Below the pieces are notes generated by a model. The model saw only the letters and a program-made list of their open reading frames with translations. It was not told the origin of the DNA and did no database searches. Both the position numbers and the translations under genes were made by a program. From Megalopta genalis (Eukaryota > Arthropoda > Insecta > Hymenoptera > Halictidae), in assembly GCF_051020955.1 (NCBI RefSeq), contig NW_027476336.1:124001-188000 (forward strand): a DNA stretch of 64,000 bases, given 5' to 3'. This document shows positions 51,961 through 62,690 of this stretch, one piece after another (within the stretch, counting starts at the first letter, position 1; each line of letters begins with the position of its first letter).

Positions 51961-54900
51961 CTACAACTGCATGCGAATCGAACGAGTTAGCTTCAAATCC
52001 ATGCGATACACATGATTTAGCTTCAAATCAATGCGATGTAGAAGGTTTATGTTCAAATCCACGCGAAACAAATGATTTAGCTTCAAACACTTTGGGTATA
52101 AGTGATATAGCTTCAAATGCAGACTAATCAAACGAGTTAGCTTCAAAATCCACGCGATGCACATGATTTAGCTTCAAATACTTGCGATATAAGTGATGTA
52201 GGTTCAACTGCAGGCGAAACGAACGAGTTAGCTTCAAATCCATGCGAAACACATGATTTAACTTCAAATGAATGTGATGTAGAAGGTTTACCTTCAAATC
52301 CATGCGATACACAAGATTTAGCTTCAAATCAATGCGATGTAGTAGGTTCAGCTTCAAATCCATGCGATATAAGTGATATAGCTTCAAAAGCAGGAGGAAC
52401 AAACGAGTTAGCTTCAAATCCATGCGAAACACATGATTTAGCTGCAAATCAATGCGATGTAGAAGGTTTAGCTTCAAATCCATGCGAAACAAATGATTTA
52501 GCTTCAAACACTTGTCGTGTAAGTGATATAGCTTCAAATGAAGTCTAATCAAACGAGTTAGCTTCAAAATCCACGCGATACACATGATTTAGCTTCAAAT
52601 ACTAGCGATATAAGTGATGTAGATTCAACTGCAGGCGTATCGAACGAGTTAGTTTCAAATCCATGCGAAACACATGATTTAGCTTCAAATCAATTCGAAG
52701 GATAAGGCTTAGATTCAAATCCATGCGAAACAAATGATTTAGCTTCAAATGAATGCGAAGTAGAAGGCTTAGCTTCAAATCCATGCAAAACAAATGCTTT
52801 AGCTACAAATACTTGTGATATACATTATTTAGCTACAACTACATGCGAAACAAACGAGTTAGCTTCAAATACATGCGATACACATGATTTAGCTTCAAAT
52901 CAATGCGAAGTAGAAGGCGTAGCTTCAAATCCATGCGAAACAAATGGTTTAGCTACAAATACTTGTGATATAAATTATTTAGCTACAACTGCATGCGAAA
53001 CTAACGACTTAGCTTCAAATCCATGCGAAACACACGATTTATCTTCAAATCAATGCGATGTAGAAGGTTTAGCTTCAAATCAATAAGAGGTAGATGGTTT
53101 AAATTCAAATCAATAGAATATAGAAGGTTTAGCTTCAAATAAATGCGATGTAGAAGGTTTAGCTTCAAATCCATACGACACACATGATTTAGATTCAAAT
53201 CAATTCGAAGGACAAGGTTTAGATTCAAATCCATGCGAAACAAATGATTTAGCTTCAAATGAATGCGAAGTAGAAGGCTTGGCTTCAAATCCATGCAAAA
53301 CAAATGGTTTAGCTACAAATACTTGTGATATACATCATTTAGCTACAACTGCATGCTAAACGAACGAGTTAGCTTCAAATCCATGCGATACACATGATTT
53401 AGCTTCAAATCAATGCGATGTAGAAGGTTTAGCTACAAATCCATGCCATACACAAGATTTAGCTTCAAATCAATTCGAAGGACAAGGCTTAGGTTCAAAT
53501 CCATGCGAAACAAATGATTTAGCTTCAAATGAATGCGAAGTAGAAGGCTTAGCTTCAAATCCATGCAAAACAAATGGTTTAGCTACAAATACTTGTGATA
53601 TACATCATTTAGCTACAACTGCATGCTAAACGGACGAGTTAGCTTCAAATCCATGCGATACACATGATTTAGATTCAAATCAATGCGATGTAGAAGGTTT
53701 AGCTTCAAATCCACGCGAAACAAATGATTTAGCTTCAACACTTTGGGTATAAGTGATGTAGGTTCAACTGGAGGCGAAACGAACGAGTTAGCTTCAAATC
53801 CATGCGAAACACATGAATTAGCTTCAAATCAATGCGATGTAGAAGGTTTAGCTACAAATCCATGCCATACACAAGATTTAGCTTCAAATCAATTCGAAGG
53901 ACAAGGCTTAGGTTCAAAGCCATGCGAAACAAATGATTTAGCTTCAAATGAATGCGAAGTAGAAGGCTTAGCTTCAAATCCATGCAAAACAAATGGTTTA
54001 GCTACAAATACTTGTGATATACATCATTTAGCTACAACTGCATGCTAAACGGACGAGTTAGCTTCAAATCCATGCGATACACATGATTTAGATTCAAATC
54101 AATGCGATGTAGAAGGTTTAGCTTCAAATCCACGCGAAACAAATGATTTAGCTTCAACACTTTGGGTATAAGTGATGTAGGTTCAACTGGAGGCGAAACG
54201 AACGAGTTAGCTTCAAATCCATGCGAAACACATGAATTAGCTGCAAATCAATGCGATGTAGTAGTTTTAGCTTCAAAACAATATGAGGTAGAAGGTTTAG
54301 CTTCAAATCAATAGAATGTAGAAGGTTTAGCTTTAATTCAATGCGATGTAGAAGGTCTAGCTTCAAATCCATACGAAACACATGATTTAGCTTCAAATCA
54401 ATTCGAAGGACAATGCTTAGATTCAAATCCATGCGAAACAAATGATTTAGCTTCAAATGAATGCGAAGTAGAAGGCTTAGCTTCAAATCCATGCAAAACA
54501 AATGGTTTAGCTACAAATACTTGTGATATACATTATTTAGCTACAACTGCATGCGAAACAAACGAGATAGCTTCAAATCCATGCTATATAGATGATTTAG
54601 CTTCAAATCAATGCGATGTAGAAGGTTTAGCTTCAAATCCATGCGATACACAAAATTTAGCTTCAAATCAATGCCATGTAGTAGGTTCAGATTCAAACCA
54701 TACCAAACACATGATTTATATTCAAATCCATGGGATGTAGAAGGTTTACTTCAAATCCATGCGGAACACATTATTTAGCTGCAAATAGGTGCGAAGTAGA
54801 AGGCTCGGGTTCAAATCAATGCGAATCAAATGGTTCATCTTCAAATACTTGTGAAAGACATGATTTAGCTTCAGCTGCATGCGAAACACATGATTTAGCT

Positions 54901-55965
54901 GCAAATCAATGCGATGAAGAAGGTTTAGCTTCAAATCCATGCGATACAAGTGATTTAGCTTCAAATGAATGCGAAGTAGAAGGCTTAGCTTCAAATCCAT
55001 GCAAAACAAATGGTTTAGCTGCAAATACTTGTGATATACATCATTTAGCTACAACTGCATGCTAAACGAACGAGTTAGCTTCAAATCCATGCGATACACA
55101 TGATTTAGCTTCAAATCAATGCGATGTAGAAGGTTTAGCTACAAATCCATGCCATAGCACAAGATTTAGCTTCAAATCAATGCGATGTAGTAGGTTCAGC
55201 TTCAAATCCATGCGAAACAAATGATTTAGCTTCAAACACTTGGGGTATAAGTGATATAGCTTCAAAAGATGTAGGAACAAACGAGGTAGCTTCAAATCCA
55301 TGCGAAACACATGATTCAGCTGCAAATCAATGCGATGTAGAAGGTTTAGCTACAAATCCATGCGAGACACATTATTTAGCTGCAAATCAGTGCGAAGTAG
55401 AAGGCTCGGGTTCAAATCAATGCGATACAATTGGTTCATATTCAAATACTTGTGAAAGAAATGATTTAGCTTCAACTGCATGCGAAACACATGATTTAGC
55501 TTAAAATCATGCGATGTAGAAGGTTTTGCTTCAAATCCACGCGAAACAGATGATTTAGCTTCAAACACTTGGGGTATAAGTGATATAGCTTCAAATGCAG
55601 ACTAATCAAACGAGTTAGCTCAAAAATCAACGCGATACACATGATTTATCTTCAAACACTTGCGATATAAGTGATGTAGATTCAACTGCAGGCAAAACGA
55701 ACGAGTTAGCTTCAAATCCATGCGAAACACATGATATAGCTGCTAATCAATGTGATGTAGAAGGTTTAGCTTCAAATCCATGCGATACACAAGATTTAGC
55801 TTCAAATCAATGCGATGTAGAAGGTTCAGCTTCAAATCCATGCGACACATATGATTTAGCTTCAAATACTTGCGATATAAGTGATATAGCTTCAAAAGCT
55901 GGAGGAACAAACGAGGTAGCTTCAAATCCATGCGAAACACATGATTCAGCTGCAAATCGATGCGA
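51961..55965. repeat. 4,800-bp HOR, copy 3 (rearranged)
   Basis: Aligns with copy 2 at an offset of 3,660 from 51,961 to about 53,820, so the first 1,140 bases (38 units) of the HOR are absent. After a 419-bp tandem duplication it aligns at about 4,079 to about 55,965. Private changes include AAGGTCTAGC (about 54,356), TTCAAACCATACC (one base lost, about 54,697), GATACAAGTGAT (about 54,946) and CCATAGCACAAG (one base gained, about 55,155). Confidence 0.9.
53402..54239. repeat. 419-bp tandem duplication in HOR copy 3
   Basis: GCTTCAAATCAATGCG followed by the CATGCCATACAC unit occurs at 53,402 and 53,821. The two 419-bp copies (14 units minus one base) both contain the TTCAACACTTTGGG deletion and the CATGCTAAACGGACG stop unit. 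The second has GGTTCAAAGCC near 53,910. Confidence 0.9.
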
Positions 55966-55980
55966 TGTAGAAGGTTTAGC

Positions 55981-57479
55981 TTCAAATCCATGTGAAACAA
56001 ATGGTTTAGCTACAAATACTTGTGATATAGATTATTTAGCTACAACTGCATGCGAAACGAACGAGTTAGCTTCAAATCCATGGGAAACACACGATTTATC
56101 TTCAAATCAATGCGATGTAGAAGGTTTGCTTCAAATCAATAAGAGGTAGATGGTTTAGCTTCAAATCAATACAATATAGAAGGTTTAGCTTCAAATAAAT
56201 GTGATGTAGAAGGTTTAGCTTCAAATCCATACGACACACGTGATTTAGATTCAAATCAATTCGAAGGACAAGGCTTAGATTCAAATCCATGCGAAACAAA
56301 TGATTTAGCTTCAAATGAATGCGAAGTAGAAGGCTTGGCTTCAAATCCATGCAAAACAAATGGTTTAACTACAAATACTTGTCGATATACATTATTTAGA
56401 TACAACTGCATGCGAAACAAACGAGTTAACTTCAAATCCATGCGATACACATGATTTAGCTTCAAATCAATGCGATGTAGAAGGTTTAGCTTCAAATCCA
56501 TGCCATACACAAGATTTAGCTTCAAGTCAATGCGATGAAGTAGGTTCAGCTTCAAATCCATGCGACACATATGATTTAGCTTCAAATACTTGCGATATAA
56601 GTGATATAGCTTTAAAAGCTGTAGGAACAAACGAGGTAGCTTCAATTCCACGCGATACACATGATTCAGCTTCAAACACTTGCGATATAAGTGATGTAGA
56701 TTCAACTGCAAGCAAAACGAACGAGTTAGCTTCAAATCCATGCGAAACACATGATTCAGCTGCAAATCAATGCGATGTAGAAGGAATAGCTTCAAATCCA
56801 TGCGAAACACATTATTTAGCTGCAAATCAGTGCGAAGAAGAAGGCTCGGGTTCAAATCAATGCGATTCAAATGGTTCATCATGAAATACTTGTGAAAGAC
56901 ATGATTTAGCTTCAACTGCATGCGAAACAAATGATTTAGCTTCAAATCAATGCGATGTAGAAGGTTTAGCAACAAATCCATGCGATACACATGATTCAGC
57001 TTCAAACACTTGCGATATAAGTGATGTAGATTCAACTGCAAGCAAAACGAACGAGTTAGCTTCAAATCCATGCGAAACACATGATTCAGCTGCAAATCAA
57101 TGCGATGTAGAAGGATTAGCTTCAAATCCATGCGAAACACATTATTTAGCTGCAAATCAGTGCGAAGTAGAAGGCTCGGGTTCAAATCAATGCAATTCAA
57201 ATGGTACATCTTCAAATACTTGTGAAAGACATGATTTAGCTTCAACTGCATGCGAAACACATGTTTTAGCTTCAAATCCATGCGAAACAAATGATTTAGC
57301 TTCAAATCAATGCGATGTAGTAGGTTTAGCTTCAAATCCATGCGATACACATGATTTAGCTTCAAATAGTTGCGATATAAGTGATATAGCTTCAAAAGTT
57401 GGAGGAACAAACGAGGTGCTTCAATTCCATGCGAAACAAATGATTTAGCTTCAAATCAATGCGAAGTAGAAGGCGTAGC
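55981..57479. repeat. 1.5 kb HOR, copy 1
   Basis: Bounded by TTCAAATCCATGTGAAAC at 55,981, 57,480 and 58,980. It includes GGTTTGCTTCAAATC (one base lost, about 56,131), CTTGTCGATATAC (one base gained, about 56,381), GTTGGAGG, ATCATGAAATAC and AAGTCAATGCGATGAAG. Its first part is the closest match I see to the opening of the window. Confidence 0.9.
56256..57410 (-). other. 384-codon - strand open repeat frame, not a supported gene
   Basis: Second longest open stretch. It consists of basic Leu-rich decapeptides (LNHVFRMDLK, LNLLHRIDLK, LYHLYRKYLK, LTRSFCLQLN types), then shifts frame relative to the array near 56,381 and ends in the AKSFVSHGFE-type frame. It begins at a TTG codon set by a one-base deletion near 57,417. 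The same DNA in HOR copy 2 (57,600-58,851) is broken into four pieces by indels, which argues against function. Confidence 0.25.
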
Positions 57480-58979
57480 TTCAAATCCATGTGAAACAAA
57501 TGGTTAGCTACAAATACTTGTGATATAGATTATTTAGCTACAACTGCATGCGAAACGAACGAGTTAGCTTCAAATCCATGGGAAACACACGATTTATCTT
57601 CAAATCAATGCGATGTAGAAGGTTTGCTTCAAATCAATAAGAGGTAGATGGTTTAGCTTCAAATCAATACAATATAGAAGGTTTAGCTTCAAATAAATGT
57701 GATGTAGAAGGTTTAGCTTCAAATCCATACGACACACGTGGTTTAGATTCAAATCAATTCGAAGGACAAGGCTTAGATTCAAATCCATGCGAAACAAATG
57801 ATTTAGCTTCAAATGAATGCGAAGTAGAAGGCTTGGCTTCAAATCCATGCAAAACAAATGGTTTAACTACAAATACTTGTGATATACATTATTTAGATAC
57901 AACTGCATGCGAAACAAACGAGTTAACTTCAAATCCATGCGATACACATGATTTAGCTTCAAATCAATGCGATGTAGAAGGTTTAGCTTCAAATCCATGC
58001 CATACACAAGATTTAGCTTCAAGTCAATGCGATGAAGTAGGTTCAGCTTCAAATCCATGCGACACATATGATTTAGCTTCAAATACTTGCGATATAAGTG
58101 ATATAGCTTTAAAAGCTGTAGGAACAAACGAGGTAGCTTCAATTCCACGCGATACACATGATTCAGCTTCAAACACTTGCGATATAAGTGATGTAGATTC
58201 AACTGCAAGCAAAACGAACGAGTTAGCTTCAAATCCATGCGAAACACATGATTCAGCTGCAAATCAATGCGATGTAGAAGGAATATAGCTTCAAATCCAT
58301 GCGAAACACATTATTTAGCTGCAAATCAGTGCGAAGAAGAAGGCTCGGGTTCAAATCAATGCGATTCAAATGGTTCATCATGAAATACTTGTGAAAGACA
58401 TGATTTAGCTTCAACTGCATGCGAAACAAATGATTTAGCTTCAAATCATGCGATGTAGAAGGTTTAGCAACAAATCCATGCGATACACATGATTCAGCTT
58501 CAAACACTTGCGATATAAGTGATGTAGATTCAACTGCAAGCAAAACGAACGAGTTAGCTTCAAATCCATGCGAAACACATGATTCAGCTGCAAATCAATG
58601 CGATGTAGAAGGATTAGCTTCAAATCCATGCGAAACACATTATTTAGCTGCAAATCAGTGCGAAGTAGAAGGCTCGGGTTCAAATCAATGCAATTCAAAT
58701 GGTACATCTTCAAATACTTGTGAAAGACATGATTTAGCTTCAACTGCATGCGAAACACATGTTTTAGCTTCAAATCCATGCGAAACAAATGATTTAGCTT
58801 TAAATCAATGCGATGTAGTAGGTTTAGCTTCAAATCCAATGCGATACACATGATTTAGCTTCAAATAGTTGCGATATAAGTGATATAGCTTCAAAAGTTG
58901 GAGGAACAAACGAGGTGGCTTCAATTCCATGCGAAACAAATGATTTAGATTCAAATCAATGCGAAGTAGAAGGCGTAGC
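57480..58979. repeat. 1.5 kb HOR, copy 2
   Basis: Offset 1,499 from copy 1. It has new single-base changes in length: GGTTAGCTAC (about 57,504), GGAATATAGC (about 58,282), AAATCATGCG (about 58,446) and AATCCAATGCG (about 58,837). Substitutions between the copies are few, so indels dominate the divergence. Confidence 0.9.
57833..58288 (+). other. Longest + strand open repeat frame (151 codons), not a supported gene
   Basis: Reads as about fifteen decapeptides of the pattern A-S-N-x-C-[ED]-[TVI]-x-[DG]-L. Cys recurs every ten residues except in an a-type unit with Arg and two e-type units (ASKAVGTNEV class). The product would be acidic with no hydrophobic leader. The opening codon is TTG; the + frame consensus contains no in-frame ATG. 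It ends where the two-base insertion near 58,282 brings TAG into frame. In copy 1 of this HOR the equivalent stretch is interrupted by an insertion at 56,381. This is the best view of what a + strand repeat protein would look like, but I do not call it a gene. Confidence 0.25.
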
Positions 58980-59220
58980 TTCAAATCCATGTGAAACAAA
59001 TGGTTTAGCTACAAATACTTGTGATATTAGATTATTTAGCTACAACTGCATGCGAAACGAACGAGTTAGCTTCAAATCCATGGGAAACACACGATTTATC
59101 TTCAAATCAATGCGATGTAGAAGGTTTGTCTTCAAATCAATAAGAGGTAGATGGTTTAGCTTCAAATCAATACAATATAGAAGGTTTAGCTTCAAATAAA
59201 TGTGATGTAGAAGGTTTAGC
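58980..59220. repeat. 1.5 kb HOR, copy 3 (truncated)
   Basis: Repeats the start of the HOR, with CTTGTGATATTAGATT (one base gained, about 59,026) and GGTTTGTCTTCAAATC (about 59,128) where earlier copies read GGTTTGCTTC. It breaks off at about 59,220, where the 570-bp series begins. Confidence 0.85.
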
Positions 59221-60934
59221 TTCAAATCCATGCGAAACACACGATTTATCTTCAAATCAATGCGATGTAGAAGGTTTGCTTAAAATCTATAACAGGTAGA
59301 TGGTTTAGCTTCAAATCAATGGAATATAGAAGGTTTAGCTTCAAATAAATGCGATGTAGAAGGTTTTAGCTTCAAATCCATGCGATACACAAGATTAGCT
59401 TCAAATCAATGCGATGTATTAGGTTCAGCTTCAAATCCATGCGACACATATGATTTAGCTTCAAATACTTGCGATATAAGTGATATAGCTTCAACAGCTG
59501 TAGGAACAAACGAGGTAGCTTCAATTCCATGCGAGACACATGATTTAGCTTCAAATCAATGCGATGTAGAAGGTTTGGCTTCATATCCAAGTGTAACACA
59601 TGATTTAGCTTCAAATATTTGCGATATAAGTGATATAGCTTCGAATACAGGCGAAACGAACGAGTTAGCTTCAAATCCATGCGAAACACATGAATCAGCT
59701 GCAAATCAATGCAAATGTAGAAGGTTTAGCTTCAAATCCATGCGAAACACATGATTTAGCTGCAAATCAATGCGATGTAGAAGGTTTAGCTTCAAATCCA
59801 TGCGAAACACACGATTTATCTTCAAATCAATGCGATGTAGAAGGTTTGCTTAAAATCTATAACAGGTAGATGGTTTAGCTTCAAATCAATGGAATATAGA
59901 AGGTTTAGCTTCAAATAAATGCGATGTAGAAGGTTTAGCTTCAAATCCATGCGATACACAAGATTTAGCTTCAAATCAATGCGATGTATTAGGTTCAGCT
60001 TCAAATCCATGCGACACATATGATTTAGCTTCAAATGCTTGCGATATAAGTGATATAGCTTCAAAAGCTGTAGGAACAAACGAGGTAGCTTCAATTCCAT
60101 GCGAGACACATGATTTAGCTTCAAATCAATGCGATGTAGAAGGTTTGGCTTCATATCAAGTGTAAACACATGGATTTTAGCTTCAAATGTTTGCGATATA
60201 AGTGATATAGCTTCGAATACAGGCGGAAACGAACGAGTTAGCTTCAAATCCCATGCGAAACACATGAATCAGCTGCAAATCAATGCAATGTAGAAGGTTT
60301 AGCTTCAAATCCATGCGAAACACATGATTTAGCTGCAAATCAATGCGATGTAGAAGGTTTAGCTTCTAAATCCATGCGAAACACACGATTTATCTTCAAA
60401 TCAATGCGATGTAGAAGGTTTGCTTAAAATCTATAACAGGTAGATGGTTTAGCTTCAAATCAACGGAATATAGAAGGTTAGCTTCAAATAAATGCGATGT
60501 AGAAGGTTTAGCTTCAAATCCATGCGATACACAAGATTTAGCTTCAAATCAATGCGATGTATTAGGTTCAGCTTCAAATCCATGCGACACATATGATTTA
60601 GCTTCAAATACTTGCGATATAAGTGATATAGCTTCAAAAGCTGTAGGAACAAACGAGGTAGCTTTCAATTCCATGCGAGACACATGATTTAGCTTCAAAT
60701 CAATGCGATGTAGAAGGTTTGGCTTCATATCCAAGTATAAACACATGATTTAGCTTCAAATATTTGCGATATAAGTGATATAGCTTCGAATACAGGCGAA
60801 ACGAACGAGGTTAGCTTCAAATCCATGCGAAACACATGAATCAGCTGCAAATCAATGCAATGTAGAAGGTTAGCTTCAAATCCATGCGGAACACATAATT
60901 TAGCTGCAAATCAATGCGATGTAGAAGGTTTAGC
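59221..60934. repeat. 570-bp HOR, three tandem copies
   Basis: The anchor TAAAATCTATAACAGG occurs at 59,281, 59,851 and 60,425. Copy starts are near 59,221, 59,791 and 60,364. Each copy holds the TGTATTAGGTTC, CATATCCAAGTG and TTCGAATACAGG variants. The period is 19 units. Copies 2 and 3 accumulate single-base gains and losses: TCATATCAAGTGTAAAC about 60,152, CAGGCGGAAAC about 60,224, AAATCCCATGCG about 60,248, TTCTAAATCC about 60,364, GCTTTCAATTCC about 60,662. Confidence 0.9.
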
Positions 60935-61204
60935 TTCAAATCCATACGAAACACATGATTTAGCTTCAAATCAATTCGAAGGGCAAGGCTTAGATTCAAA
61001 TCCATGCGAAACAAATGATTTAGCTTCAGATGAATGCGAAGTAGAAGGCTCAGCTTCAAATCCATGCGGCACATATGATTTAGCTTTAAATACTTGCGAT
61101 ATAAGTGATATAGTTTCAAATGGAGGCGAAACGAACGAGTTAGCTTCAAATCCATGCGAAACACATGATTTAGCTGCAAATCAATGTGATGTAGAAGGTT
61201 AGCT
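60935..61204. repeat. Block shared with the left segment (2,011-2,280)
   Basis: The rare variants CGAAGGGCAAGGC, TTCAGATGAATGCG, CATGCGGCACATATG, CTTTAAATACTTGCG and ATAGTTTCAAA..GGAGGCG occur in the same order at 2,011-2,280, at an offset of 58,924. I see this combination nowhere else in the window. Confidence 0.85.
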
Positions 61205-62690
61205 TCAAATCGATGCGATACACAAGATTTAGCTTCAAATCAATGCGATTGTAGAAGGTTCAGCTTCAACCCATGCGACACATATGATTTAGCTTCAAAT
61301 ACTTGCGATATAAGTGATATAGCTTCAAAAGCTGGAGGAAGATACAGAACGAAGGAGGGCTTCAATTCCATGCGAAACACATGATTCAGCTGCAATCAAT
61401 GCGATGTGTAGAAGGTTTTGCTTCAAATCCACGCGAAACAAATGATTTAGGCTTCAAACACTTGGGGTATAAGTGATATAGCTTCAAATGCAGACTAATC
61501 AAACGAGTTAGCTTAAAATCAACGCGATACACATTGATTTATCTTCAAACACTTGCGATATAAGTGATGTAGATTCAAACTGCATGGCAAAACGAACGAG
61601 TTAGCTTCAAATCCATGCGAAACACATGATATAGCTGCTAATCAATGTGATGTAGAAGGTTTAGCTTCAAATCCATGCGATACACAAGATTTAGCTTCAA
61701 ATCAATGCGATGTAGAAGGTTCAGCTTCAAATCCATGCGACCACATATGATTTAGCTTCAAATACTTGCGATATAAGTGATATAGCTTCAAAAGCTGGAG
61801 GAACAAACGAGGTAGCTTCAAATCCATGCGAAACACATGATTCAGCTGCAAATCGATGCGATGTAGAAGGTTTAGCTTCAAATCCATGCGATACACATGA
61901 TTTAGCTTCAAATCAATACGATGTGGAAGGTTTAGCTTCAAATCCATGCGATACACAAGATTTAGCTTCAAATCATGCGATGTAGTAGGTTCAGCTTCAA
62001 ATCCATGCGACACATATGATTTAGCATTCAAATCAATGCGATGTAGAAGGTTTAGCTTCAAATCCACGCGAAACAAATGACTTAGCTTCAAACACTTGGG
62101 GTATAAGTGATATAGCTTCAAATGCAGACTAATCAAACGAGTTAGCCTCAAAATCCACGCGATATACATGATTTAGCTTCAAATACTTGCGATATAAGTG
62201 ATGTAGGTTCAACTGCAGGCGAAACGAACGAGTTAGCTTGAAATCCATGCGAAACATATGATTTAGCTGCAAATCAATGTGATGTAGAAGGTTTAGCTTC
62301 AATCATGCGATACACAAGATTTAGATTCATTTCAATGCGATGTAGATAGGTTCAGCTTCAAATCATGCGACACATATGATTTAGCTTCAAATACTTGCGA
62401 TATAAGCGATATAGCTTCAAAAGCTGGAGGAACAAACGAGGAAGCTTCAATTCCATGCGAAACAAACGATTTAACTTCAAATCAATGCGAAGTAGAAGGC
62501 TTAGCTTCAGATCCATACGATACACAAGATTTAGCTTCAAATCAATGCGATGTAGGTTCAGCTTCAAATCCATGCGATATAAGTGATATAGCTTCAAAAG
62601 CAGGAGGAACAAACGAGGTAGCTTCAATTCCATGCGAAACAAATGATTTAGCTTCAAATCAATGCGAAGTGGAAGGCGTAGCTTCAATCC
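61205..62690. repeat. Indel-rich mosaic segment
   Basis: Recognisable pieces of the large HOR (TCAAATGCAGACTAATC about 61,487 and 62,122; GATATAGCTGCTAATC about 61,630) are joined in a new order and carry many single-base indels: GATTGTAGAAGG, CAACCCATGCG, GATGTGTAGAAGG, TTTAGGCTTC, CACATTGATTT, GACCACATATG, GCATTCAAATC. A stretch near 61,337-61,356 (GGAAGATACAGAACGAAGG) departs most from the unit. Confidence 0.85.
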
